Part shown: positions 34,508 to 42,228 of the stretch, in pieces
Layout of the letters: the number at the start of each line of letters is the position of its first letter
Numbering within the stretch: the stretch's first letter is position 1
Assembly: GCF_026786305.1 (NCBI RefSeq)
Contig: NZ_JAJAYI010000069.1
Span: 1 to 64,000 of the forward strand
Reading direction: 5' to 3'
DNA: 64,000 bases
Source of the DNA: Cryobacterium sp.
GTDB taxonomy: Bacteria > Actinomycetota > Actinomycetes > Actinomycetales > Microbacteriaceae
Translations under genes and position numbers: made by a program
The notes under the pieces: generated by a model
Seen by the model: only the letters and a program-made list of their open reading frames with translations
Databases searched by the model: none
Told to the model about the DNA's origin: nothing

Positions 34508-35218
34508 ATGCAACCAGACCGTTCCCCCCTCGATCTGGAGCGACTCGCTCCCGCAGCCCGGGGGCGCCCACGACTTCGGGTTGGCGTCGGTGCGGCCGTC
34601 GTCTTGTTGCTGCTCGCCCTCGTGGTCGCCGTCATCGTGTCGGCCATCGGCCAGCAGGCGGGACAACGCGCGGTCGGGTCCGGGGCAGTGTCGATCCCGT
34701 CCGGCCAGGCGTCTACTCCACCACTTGGGCCGTTTGACGCGGGTGCGAGCCCAGCGTCGGGCGGTTCAGACACTGGCGTGATCATCATTTTCGTACACGT
34801 TCTCGGCGCCGTGGTCCGGCCGGGGCTCTTTCAGCTGCACGACGGCGCCCGAGTCATGGATGCCATTGCCGCCGCCGGTGGTGTGACCGCCGAGGCCGAT
34901 CCGGCCGGCGTGAACCTGGCCCGCATTCTCAGTGATGGCGAGCAATTCTATGTCCCCCGCCAGGGCGAGGTGCCGCCCGCACTCACCGCAGCGCCGGCCG
35001 GCTCCGCGGGAGCGAACGCCCCCGCGGCCAAGGTGAACCTCAACACGGCAACGGTCGCCGATCTGGATTCCCTGCCCCGTATCGGCCCGACCATGGCCCA
35101 GCGCATCATCGACTATCGCACGACGAACGGCCGGTTCACCAGCGTTGATGGCCTCCGTGACGTCGCGGGGATCGGCGACAAAACTTTCGAGGCTCTCAAA
35201 GACCTCATCACGGTATGA
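34508..35218 (+). CDS. comEA: ComEA family DNA-binding protein
   Basis: Membrane-anchored DNA receptor of natural transformation. A single N-terminal helix (about residues 32-52, VVLLLLALVVAVIVSAIG) is followed by a flexible Ser/Pro/Gly linker, an SLBB domain (about 96-150: VHVLGAVVRPGLFQLHDGARVMDAI) and two helix-hairpin-helix motifs at the C-terminus (VNLNTATVADLDSLPRIGP, GLRDVAGIGDKTFEALKD). The stop overlaps the comEC start by four bases. Presence of comEA-comEC does not prove competence; pilus genes are not in the window. Confidence 0.93.
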   Translation: MQPDRSPLDLERLAPAARGRPRLRVGVGAAVVLLLLALVVAVIVSAIGQQAGQRAVGSGAVSIPSGQASTPPLGPFDAGASPASGGSDTGVIIIFVHVLGAVVRPGLFQLHDGARVMDAIAAAGGVTAEADPAGVNLARILSDGEQFYVPRQGEVPPALTAAPAGSAGANAPAAKVNLNTATVADLDSLPRIGPTMAQRIIDYRTTNGRFTSVDGLRDVAGIGDKTFEALKDLITV

Positions 35219-37686
35219 GCCTCGACCTGCGGTTGGCGCTTCCGGCAGTCGTCGTGTGGCTGACGGCCGGCCTGCTGATCGGAGCGCCCCACCAAGCCGT
35301 GGCTGTTGCCGTGACGTTGTGGCTGGTGGCTGGCGGGTGCACCGTCCTGCTGGTCGCTAGCCGGATGCCGCGGCACGGCACTTTCGAGTTGCCCACCCGG
35401 AGGAACGCGGCGCCGCGTTCCGGACGCTGGCAGGCGTTGGGCAGCAGCGTGGTGCTCTGTTGCGCTGGCGCGGCGCTCGTGGCGACCTCCGTCGGAGCCT
35501 GGGCGCCGGTGCGGCTGCCGCCAGAGCTGAGTGCCGCCGCAGAATCGCAGGCAACGATCACGGCCACCGTCACCGTGTGGTCGGTTCCGGTTGCGGCGAA
35601 GGCCTTCATCGGCAGCGGCGCCTCGGGGCGGGTGCGTTATCGGGCCACCCTGACCCAAATCGACAGCCGTGGCGAGACGGCGCACGTCTCGAGCCCCGTC
35701 GTGGTGTTCGCCGAAGCGGCCAGGGGCGGTATTGAACCAGAAATCGGGTCAAGCCTCGAGATGCGCGGCACGCTGCGCGCCACCGAACTGGGCGACGCCG
35801 CGGTCGCCCTTCTGTTCGCCACCGAGACGGCGCGCAATGTCGCCGCACCGCCGTGGTGGCTGCGCTGGGCCAACGAGCTGCGGGCCGGGTTCGCGACGGC
35901 GGCGACGAGTCTCGCCGGCGACGGGGGAGACCTGCTGCCCGGACTGGCCATCGGCGATACGAGCGCGGTCAGCCCCGCCCTCGATACCACCATGAAAACC
36001 AGCTCGCTCAGCCACCTGACCGCCGTGTCCGGGGCCAATTGCGCCATTGTCATCGCCTCGATCATGCTGCTCGGCGGCTATCTTCGGCTGGGTCGTTCGT
36101 GGCGTATCCTGCTCTCGCTCGTGACGCTGCTCGGCTTCACCGTTTTGGTCACGCCGGAGCCGAGCGTGCTGCGCTCGGCGGTCATGGCCGCGCTCACCCT
36201 GGTGTCGATCGGCGTCGGCCGACCCGGTCGGGGCCTCCCGACCCTGCTCGGTGTCGTGATCGGGCTGCTGGTGAGCGATCCGTGGCTGGCCCGCAACTAT
36301 GGTTTCGCCCTCTCGGTGCTCGCGACGGCGGGGCTCCTGATACTTGCCGGTCCCCTCGCTCGCGTGCTGGCCCAGTGGATACCGACGGCCCTCGCCGTCA
36401 TCATCGCAATTCCACTGGCCGCCCAACTGGCCTGCCAGCCCGTGCTGATCCTGCTGAACCCGAGCCTGCCGCTCTACGGCGTTCCGGCCAATATTTTGGC
36501 CGGTCCGGCCGCGCCGATCGCGACCGTGGTCGGGCTGATGGCCTGCTTGACCCTGCCGCTGCTCCCGGGCGTGGCATCGGGGCTGCTCGCCCTGGCGTGG
36601 TTGCCGTCGGCGTGGATCGCCGCCGTCGCCCAGGGGGTGTCAACGCTGCCGGGAACCCGGCTGCCCTGGCCTGGTGGTGCGCCCGGAGTGCTGCTGCTCG
36701 TGGTCGTCACACTGCTCACCCTCATGGTCGTACTGCGTGGCCCGGCCGCACGCCCGGCCCGATGGCCCGCGGCGGCGCTGGCCCTGCTGTTCGTCGGCCT
36801 GGGTGGTTACGCCGGGTCGCTCATCGGCACCGGAATCGGCCGCCTCGTCACCTTTCCGCCCAACTGGCAGATCGCCGCCTGCGACATCGGCCAGGGTGAC
36901 GCCGTCGTCGTGCGGGATGGCGATCAGTATGGAGTAGTCGACGTCGGACCGGACCCGAAGCTGCTCAGCGCCTGCCTGGCGACCCTCGGCATCACCCGCA
37001 TCAACCTGCTCGTGCTCACCCACTACGACCTCGACCACATCGGCGGGGTCGATGCGGTCATCGGACGGGTGGACACCGCGCTGGTCGGCGTACCCGAGAA
37101 CGCCCAGGACGAACGCCTGCATGAGCGTCTGACAGCCGGCGGCGCCACCGTTCGCCAAGCCGCGCGCGGCGACGCTGGTACCCTCGGCGGACTGCGCTGG
37201 AACATTCTCTGGCCCATTCGTGGAGCGACGACGATGCAGGTGGGCAATCCGGGAAGTGTCACGATCATGTTCGACGGGCAGGGCATCCGTTCGATCTTCC
37301 TCGGCGATCTCGGGCAAGAAGCACAGGATGCCCTGCGCCGCGTGTCACCACCCGGCCGGGTCGACGTCGTCAAGGTGGCGCACCATGGCTCGGCCGACCA
37401 AAGCCCACAACTGTACGCGGAACTGCGAGCGCGGGTGGGGCTGATCTCGGTCGGGGTGAAGAACACCTACGGGCACCCGACCGACACGCTGCTGAATCTT
37501 CTCGGGTCGGTGGGCACGCTGTCTCTGCGAACGGACCGGGAGGGTCTTGCCGTGGTCGCGCCGGGAACCAACGGCACGTTCGTGGTGTGGACGGAGAAGG
37601 TCGTCGATCTTGGTCCGCCCAGGGCCCCCGCACCAACACCGACCGGTGCACCGAATGCTGCCTGGCGGGTCGGTGGTGCGGGTTAG
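35215..37686 (+). CDS. comEC: ComEC/Rec2 family competence protein
   Basis: Polytopic channel protein for DNA uptake, 823 residues. The competence domain with about ten helices spans about 240-520 (GLAIGDTSAVSPALDTTMKTSSLSHLTAVSGANCAIV). The C-terminal metallo-beta-lactamase domain, from about 550, has HYDLDHIGG and HHGSAD, the metal sites of the nuclease-like domain. The N-terminal OB-like region (about 100-200) is present. ATGA overlap with comEA. Its TAG stop starts the TAGGCT box of holA. Confidence 0.94.
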   Translation: MSLDLRLALPAVVVWLTAGLLIGAPHQAVAVAVTLWLVAGGCTVLLVASRMPRHGTFELPTRRNAAPRSGRWQALGSSVVLCCAGAALVATSVGAWAPVRLPPELSAAAESQATITATVTVWSVPVAAKAFIGSGASGRVRYRATLTQIDSRGETAHVSSPVVVFAEAARGGIEPEIGSSLEMRGTLRATELGDAAVALLFATETARNVAAPPWWLRWANELRAGFATAATSLAGDGGDLLPGLAIGDTSAVSPALDTTMKTSSLSHLTAVSGANCAIVIASIMLLGGYLRLGRSWRILLSLVTLLGFTVLVTPEPSVLRSAVMAALTLVSIGVGRPGRGLPTLLGVVIGLLVSDPWLARNYGFALSVLATAGLLILAGPLARVLAQWIPTALAVIIAIPLAAQLACQPVLILLNPSLPLYGVPANILAGPAAPIATVVGLMACLTLPLLPGVASGLLALAWLPSAWIAAVAQGVSTLPGTRLPWPGGAPGVLLLVVVTLLTLMVVLRGPAARPARWPAAALALLFVGLGGYAGSLIGTGIGRLVTFPPNWQIAACDIGQGDAVVVRDGDQYGVVDVGPDPKLLSACLATLGITRINLLVLTHYDLDHIGGVDAVIGRVDTALVGVPENAQDERLHERLTAGGATVRQAARGDAGTLGGLRWNILWPIRGATTMQVGNPGSVTIMFDGQGIRSIFLGDLGQEAQDALRRVSPPGRVDVVKVAHHGSADQSPQLYAELRARVGLISVGVKNTYGHPTDTLLNLLGSVGTLSLRTDREGLAVVAPGTNGTFVVWTEKVVDLGPPRAPAPTPTGAPNAAWRVGGAG

Positions 37687-37689
37687 GCT
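37684..37689 (+). promoter_or_regulatory. Predicted -10 box TAGGCT before holA, overlapping the comEC stop
   Basis: TAGGCT starts with the comEC stop codon. It is 34 bases before the holA TTG, predicting a leader of about 28 bases with the GAGGAGA Shine-Dalgarno at 37712-37718. Confidence 0.45.
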
Positions 37690-37723
37690 TGATTGACCCC
37701 AGCACGAACCCGAGGAGAGCGCT

Positions 37724-38779
37724 TTGGCCGCACGACCCGCCACAACCGGTCCCCGGGCCGGCACGACGTCCCCCGCCCGCACGGCCAAGGGCACCGTCAT
37801 TCCCCAGCTCGGCTGGCACCAGGTGCGTCCGGCACCGATCGTGCTTGTTTCGGGCACCGAAACGTTTCTCGCCGAACGGGCCATTCGTCAGCTGCGCGAT
37901 TTTCTCAAGCTGGAAGATCCGAGCCTCGAAATCAGCGACGTCCAGGCCGACAGCTATGCGCCCGGTGAGCTGCTCACCCTTGCGAGCCCCTCGCTGTTCG
38001 GCGAGCCGCGCCTGATTCGAGTCAGCAACGTCGAGAAGAGCAGCGACACCTTTCTGACCGAGGCACTGGACTACCTCCAGAACCCGGCCGATGACACCTA
38101 TGTCGTGCTGCGGCACGGCGGGGGAGTGCGCGGCAAGAAACTGCTCGACACGATCCGCAGCGGTCTCGGTGGTGCTATCGAAATCGTCTGCACCGAACTC
38201 AAGAAGGACACCGAAAAGTACGAATTCGCCGCGAACGAGTTCAAGGCGGTCGGTAAACGCGTCACGGTCAGTGCCCTGCGCCAGCTCGTTGCCGCCTTCT
38301 CCGACGATCTGGCCGAACTCTCCGCTGCCTGCCAGCAGCTCATTGCGGATGCGACGAGCGAGGTCACCGAAACCACGGTTGACCGGTACTACGGCGGTCG
38401 GGTCGAAACCAATGCGTTCAAGGTCGCTGATTGGGCCATCGCCGGCCGCAACGGCGAGGCGTTGATCACCCTGAGACACGCCCTCGCCTCCGGTGCCGAC
38501 CCGGTGCCGATCGTCGCTGCGTTTGCCATGAAGATTCGTACCATGGCCAAGGTTTTCGGGGCCCGCGGCGGTTCAGCCCAGCTCGGCGCCCAATTCGGGC
38601 TGGCTCCCTGGCAGGTTGAACGCGCGCAAAAAGACCTGCGCGGGTGGAGTGACGAAGGGCTCGCCCGGTGCATTCTGGTGCTCGCCGAAACGGATGCCGC
38701 GGTGAAGGGTGCGGGGCGGGACCCCGTCTTCGCCCTCGAACGTCTGATCGGCGTGATCGCCCGCCGCGGCGAACGATAG
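37724..38779 (+). CDS. holA: DNA polymerase III delta subunit
   Basis: Clamp-loader subunit that opens the beta clamp, 351 residues. Recognisable by VRPAPIVLVSGTETFLAERAI near the N-terminus, the AAA+-like fold without a Walker A, and the C-terminal collar domain (SGADPVPIVAAFAMKIRTMAKV, GLAPWQVERAQKDLRGW). The first 30 residues are Ala/Thr/Arg-rich and unaligned. TTG start with a GAGGAGA Shine-Dalgarno. Position after comEC and facing rpsT is the common bacterial arrangement. Confidence 0.93.
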   Translation: MAARPATTGPRAGTTSPARTAKGTVIPQLGWHQVRPAPIVLVSGTETFLAERAIRQLRDFLKLEDPSLEISDVQADSYAPGELLTLASPSLFGEPRLIRVSNVEKSSDTFLTEALDYLQNPADDTYVVLRHGGGVRGKKLLDTIRSGLGGAIEIVCTELKKDTEKYEFAANEFKAVGKRVTVSALRQLVAAFSDDLAELSAACQQLIADATSEVTETTVDRYYGGRVETNAFKVADWAIAGRNGEALITLRHALASGADPVPIVAAFAMKIRTMAKVFGARGGSAQLGAQFGLAPWQVERAQKDLRGWSDEGLARCILVLAETDAAVKGAGRDPVFALERLIGVIARRGER

Positions 38780-38790
38780 CCCATTTCGCC

Positions 38791-38870
38791 GGCGTCAGCA
38801 GTTTTAGGCGTCAGCAGTTTTAGGCGGCAGCAGTCGCGGGCGTCAGCGGTAGCCGGCGTCAGCGACCGTG
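38791..38870. repeat. Tandem repeat, period 16 bp, five units, between convergent genes
   Basis: Units of GGCGTCAGCAGTTTTA at 38791 and 38807 (identical), then degenerate copies at 38823, 38839 and 38855. It starts 11 bases after the holA stop and extends over the stop codon and last codons of the convergent hypothetical gene. Confidence 0.85.
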
Positions 38871-39544
38871 ATGGTGGAGCGGTTGAGGTGGAGCCATACT
38901 CCATGCTGAAAGCTCGGGTTGCCGCAGACCCGGCTGGCGACCCAGACGGGCAGCAGGGTAGACGAACTGGCCAGGTCGGTCGGCTTGACCAGGGCATCAA
39001 ATGAGCCGGGCAGGTTCGGGCAGTATTCAAGCTGCACACGGCCGGTGATCTCGGAGAACTGTACCGACACCGGCCGTTCGGCCGGCGGAGCGAGAACGCG
39101 CAGCGCTCCGAGCCCGGCGATCGCCAGCACGGCAGCGGCCGCGAACACCGCTCCGATTCGCGATAGTACGAGGATGCGGCGACTGATTCGCAAAAATCGG
39201 TCTGTATCGAATTGGCCGACGCCGTGGTCAACGCCGCCGTGGTCAATACCGCCGTGGTCAATACCGCCGTGTTGAGCGCCGCCGTTTTCAATGCCGCCGT
39301 GGAGTCCCGCGGCCGCCGCTGCGAGGTGGAATGTGATTCCAATGATGAGAAGTGCCAGGGCGGCCACCGCTACCAGCAGCTGCAGCCGCGTGGTGCCAGA
39401 CTCTCCATCGCTCGTGTTGAACGCTAGCCATATTGCCAGAACCAATGTCGCTGCACTGAGCAGCGCGGCGACAAAACGAGGGTGCGTATGACGATCGTCT
39501 CGGTTGCCGTCGGGGATGAAACGTGCCGGTGGGGTACTCTTCAC
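38843..39544 (-). CDS. Hypothetical membrane protein with His/Gly pentapeptide repeats
   Basis: Not recognised. From GTG 39544 it has 233 residues: a short basic N-terminus, two close hydrophobic segments (about 21-36 and 50-75), a repeat region GGIDHGGIDHGGVDHG, a third helix (about 122-145) and a C-terminal domain of about 85 residues, outside or inside depending on topology, with two cysteines that could form a disulfide (EYCPNLPG and RVCGNPSF). GTG 39544 is favoured because TATACT lies 6 bases upstream; a longer frame exists but enters the rpsT terminator. The DNA behind its last codons is part of a period-16 repeat, so the C-terminus may vary between strains. Confidence 0.65.
   Translation of the reverse strand: MKSTPPARFIPDGNRDDRHTHPRFVAALLSAATLVLAIWLAFNTSDGESGTTRLQLLVAVAALALLIIGITFHLAAAAAGLHGGIENGGAQHGGIDHGGIDHGGVDHGVGQFDTDRFLRISRRILVLSRIGAVFAAAAVLAIAGLGALRVLAPPAERPVSVQFSEITGRVQLEYCPNLPGSFDALVKPTDLASSSTLLPVWVASRVCGNPSFQHGVWLHLNRSTITVADAGYR
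39221..39295. repeat. In-frame 15-bp tandem repeat, five units, in the hypothetical gene
   Basis: Five units of GCCGTGGTCAATACC-like sequence (39221, 39236, 39251, 39266, 39281) encode, on the minus strand, His-Gly-Gly-Ile/Val-Asp type pentapeptides between two membrane helices. Confidence 0.9.
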
Positions 39545-39550
39545 CGCGCC

Positions 39551-39556
39551 AGTATA
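39551..39556 (-). promoter_or_regulatory. Predicted -10 box TATACT, leaderless hypothetical gene
   Basis: On the minus strand TATACT, close to the TATAAT consensus, ends 6 bases before the GTG at 39544. Confidence 0.6.
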
Positions 39557-39619
39557 GTGGGCACGCTGACCGCGCCACGCTGTCCACCGACGGCGTGAGC
39601 TGCAGGCCGCCACGCACCA

Positions 39620-39650
39620 GAAAACCCCCGCCGACATGGCAGGGGTTTTC
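39620..39650. terminator. Bidirectional rho-independent terminator after rpsT
   Basis: Arms GAAAACCCC (39620-39628) and GGGGTTTTC (39642-39650) with an inner GCC/GGC pair set and loop GACAT. The A run before and T run after make it functional on both strands. It ends rpsT transcription. Confidence 0.88.
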
Positions 39651-39737
39651 GTGCCAGAGGCAAGCGCATCTGCTCGCACGAGCCGGTGCGATCACACCCG
39701 ACGAGGTCACACCGGGTGCAGGCGGAACCAGTGTCGA

Positions 39738-40001
39738 TCAGACGAGTGCGGAAACGGCCTTCGCGATGGCCGACTTCTTATTCGCAGCCTGGTTCTGGTG
39801 GATGACACCCTTGCTGACGGCCTTGTCGAGCTTCTTGGACGCAAAGGCCAAACCAACGACGGCCTTGTCCTTGTCGCCGGCGGCAATAGCGGTACGTGTC
39901 GCGCGAATGGCGGACTTGAACTCGCTCTTGACGGCCTTGTTGCGCTCTTGAGACTTCTTGTTAGTGCCAATTCGCTTGATCTGCGACTTGATATTTGCCA
40001 C
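39738..40001 (-). CDS. rpsT: 30S ribosomal protein S20
   Basis: Small basic ribosomal protein that binds 16S rRNA, 87 residues. The N-terminus [36 protein letters not shown] region and C-terminal [18 protein letters not shown] are diagnostic. The upstream minus-strand sequence (40002-40035) has AAGAAT and TAACGA elements that may be promoter parts. Terminated by the strong hairpin at 39620-39650. Confidence 0.97.
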   Translation of the reverse strand: MANIKSQIKRIGTNKKSQERNKAVKSEFKSAIRATRTAIAAGDKDKAVVGLAFASKKLDKAVSKGVIHQNQAANKKSAIAKAVSALV

Positions 40002-40340
40002 GTTTTTACGCTTTCGTTAGATTCTTGTACGGACAGCCGCTCAGCGGTAGAGGGCGCTTCAGCGGCGAAGATCGTGCGGGGTGGGACCCAACACGCAAGC
40101 CAACCACCAACGTTACCAGCAATTGCCCCCACCCCAAAACCGTCCCCGCCCCGCCGAGCGGATGCCGCCGCCCCGCTGAGCGCACGCCGGATCGCCCTGC
40201 GCAGGAGTTGCGCCGCTGCGCGGGATATCGGGTCCGGACAGAACTCCCGCGCCACGCGTCGCGCGGGAAGTGCGCCGATGCGCCCCAGTTGCGCCTCCCG
40301 CGCACTGGCGCAGCTCCCGCGCAGCATGAAATCTCCGTCG
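40002..40340. repeat. 339-base gap without a gene; cluster of REP-like GC palindromes
   Basis: The half next to rpsT (to about 40190) holds the rpsT upstream region and plain GC-rich sequence. From about 40196 to 40323 a motif around CCCGCGC/GCGCGGG with TTGCGCC recurs at least five times in both orientations; the best hairpin is TCCCGCGC (40245-40252) with GCGCGGGA (40261-40268). This looks like a cluster of palindromic repetitive elements. An open frame of 99 codons on the minus strand has no protein-like features. Confidence 0.6.
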
Positions 40341-41372
40341 CTACGTCAGCGTTTGTTGGAGGAAGCGTTCAGAATCTGTGAAGACCAGTCGGCCGAGGGC
40401 ACCATTCACAATCGGTAGCTGCGGGGGAACGTGTCCGCATTCGACGTTTCCGATGATGGGGATACCGAGCCAGCCGAGGGCGTCCAGCACCGCCTCCGAC
40501 TGCGTGAGAGTGGGGGAGTCGTTCGCTCCCGTGCGACCGACGAGCACGGCGGCAGCACCGTCGAAGAAGCCGGCCAGGCGCATCCCGTGCAGGTAGCGGC
40601 AAATGGCGGTCGCCTCTTCGCCGGCAGCCTCAATGTAGACGAGAAGCGAGGCATCCGCTTCACCGCGCAGGCGGCTGGTGTCGGCGTATCGCGTTCCGGC
40701 AAGATTGGCCAATGTCTCGATGCAGCCGCCGATCAAGCGACCCGAGACGTCGACAGGATTGGTACCGCCGTCGAGGCGCACCCACTGCCCGGTGCCATTC
40801 CAAGTGTGGTCGGTGACCTCGGGGTTGGCCTGCCAATCGTCAAAGTCATTGATGCGGTGCACGTTGGGCGACGACTGGCGAAACGACGAGCCGATCGGCT
40901 GGCCCGCGACAATGAGCCAGTTCACGAGCGACGACGGTGTCGCATACGGCGTATCCATGAGGTTGCTGCCGTGAATGGTGGCGACACCGGTCAGGAGAGT
41001 GATCGGTGTGAGCAGCGTCGAGATATCGGAGTAGCCGATCACCCAGGTCGGCTCTGCGGCGGCGATGGCGTCGAAATCCAGGTGCGCAATGAGGTCGATG
41101 GCCGTCTCACCGCCCCACGGCGGCACGATGGCGCGCACTCGCGGGTCGAGGAGCATCCGCATGAATTCGGCCGCCCGCTGCTCCACGGGCGCACTGATGT
41201 GAGTCGCGCCATCCATGCAGTCACCGACTTCAACGCGAAATCCTTGTTCCGTTAGCGTCTCAATCGCGAAGTTCAGGCGAGCGTGGTGCTGTTCGGCGAC
41301 ACCGCTCGACGGCGCCGTTACTCCGATCAGATCGCCGGCGACAAGTGGTCGGGGGTAACGGATGTCCATCAT
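40341..41372 (-). CDS. Peptidase S66 family protein (LD-carboxypeptidase/MccF-like)
   Basis: Serine carboxypeptidase family that trims tetrapeptide stems in peptidoglycan recycling or, in MccF relatives, cleaves aminoacyl-nucleotide antibiotics. The nucleophile is S115 in WVIGYSD. The loop PPWGGETAIDL (GGET rather than GGYG) and the C-terminal IGNVECGHVPPQLPI with the catalytic His are more like the MccF branch. No signal peptide, so it is cytoplasmic. The function stays open between murein recycling and self-immunity. 343 residues, two consecutive ATG codons at the start. Confidence 0.88.
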   Translation of the reverse strand: MMDIRYPRPLVAGDLIGVTAPSSGVAEQHHARLNFAIETLTEQGFRVEVGDCMDGATHISAPVEQRAAEFMRMLLDPRVRAIVPPWGGETAIDLIAHLDFDAIAAAEPTWVIGYSDISTLLTPITLLTGVATIHGSNLMDTPYATPSSLVNWLIVAGQPIGSSFRQSSPNVHRINDFDDWQANPEVTDHTWNGTGQWVRLDGGTNPVDVSGRLIGGCIETLANLAGTRYADTSRLRGEADASLLVYIEAAGEEATAICRYLHGMRLAGFFDGAAAVLVGRTGANDSPTLTQSEAVLDALGWLGIPIIGNVECGHVPPQLPIVNGALGRLVFTDSERFLQQTLT

Positions 41373-41424
41373 TCATAGTGGCAGGCTCTCACTGCAGAAT
41401 CGACCCGGCATCGGGTGCTGGGTG

Positions 41425-42150
41425 TCAGGCGGCGGATACCTGCTCTGCGACCCGCAACAGAATCGTCGTGAAACGCTCCGGCTGGGCCAGGCTCGCGAGA
41501 TGGGTCGCCCCCGGGACCACGACGACTTCCCCGTTGGCGCAGGCTGCGAGAAAGCGACGTTCGTTCAGTCGAAAGTGATCCAGGGCACCATTGACCAGCC
41601 AGATCGGGCCCGGATACTCCGCCAGGCTGGTCAGAGGAGTCAACGTCGAGGTCGCGTGGAGCCCGGCATCCATCACGTCGAGCGCGGCGCCGCCGGTCAG
41701 CACATCGCGAGCTCCGGCAGGGGGCAACAATCGGCGGGCCATGGTCTCATGCAGCCACAAACCCCGATCGGGTAGACGGTGAATCATTCGGGCCAGAAGT
41801 CGATACCCCTCGAGCAGCAGGCCCTTAGGTTCGGCGCTGCAGCCCGCGGCGACGAGCCCTGCCACGCGATCGGGGTGCTTCGCGGCGTACGCCACCGCGT
41901 AGTATCCACCCAGCGACAGCCCGACGAGCAGAACCCGGCCGCCCAAGGCCAGCACCCCGTCATCGATGGCGGCGAGCGCGGCCGGCACAGTGAAGGGCTC
42001 GCCCATCCGCTGTCCGTGGCCGGGCAGATCGATCGCGAGTACCGGGTGTCCGGCGGCACGAAGCTTCTGCTCCTGAAAACGCCACATCGAGGCCGAGGCG
42101 CGAATGCCGTGCACGAGTAAAACAGGCACACGGGCCTTGGCAGTCTCCAT
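41425..42150 (-). CDS. Alpha/beta hydrolase
   Basis: Small single-domain hydrolase of 241 residues. Oxyanion region LLVHGIRASASMW, nucleophile elbow GLSLGG with S79, a probable acid in NGALDHF and the histidine in PGATHLAS near the C-terminus complete the triad. The substrate cannot be predicted. It lies 52 bases upstream of the peptidase gene on the same strand and may be co-transcribed. Leaderless start from TAGGCT. Confidence 0.9.
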   Translation of the reverse strand: METAKARVPVLLVHGIRASASMWRFQEQKLRAAGHPVLAIDLPGHGQRMGEPFTVPAALAAIDDGVLALGGRVLLVGLSLGGYYAVAYAAKHPDRVAGLVAAGCSAEPKGLLLEGYRLLARMIHRLPDRGLWLHETMARRLLPPAGARDVLTGGAALDVMDAGLHATSTLTPLTSLAEYPGPIWLVNGALDHFRLNERRFLAACANGEVVVVPGATHLASLAQPERFTTILLRVAEQVSAA

Positions 42151-42157
42151 GCCCGTG

Positions 42158-42163
42158 AGCCTA
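42158..42163 (-). promoter_or_regulatory. Predicted -10 box TAGGCT, leaderless hydrolase gene
   Basis: On the minus strand TAGGCT ends 7 bases before the ATG at 42150. It faces away from the amidohydrolase box at 42217. Confidence 0.6.
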
Positions 42164-42216
42164 GCCAGCCAAAGGGGTAAACGGGCTGACTATCGGCTCT
42201 GATCAGTCAACATGCC

Positions 42217-42222
42217 TAGGCT
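42217..42222 (+). promoter_or_regulatory. Predicted -10 box TAGGCT, leaderless amidohydrolase gene
   Basis: TAGGCT ends 6 bases before the ATG at 42229. The context GCCTAGGCTGAAGGCATG differs by one base from that of the acyltransferase gene at 8064. Confidence 0.6.
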
Positions 42223-42228
42223 GAAGGC

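Noticed and set aside
40006..40305. 99-codon frame on the minus strand in the rpsT upstream gap
   Set aside because: It runs through palindromic repeats, is Arg/Gly-rich without structure and overlaps the rpsT promoter region.
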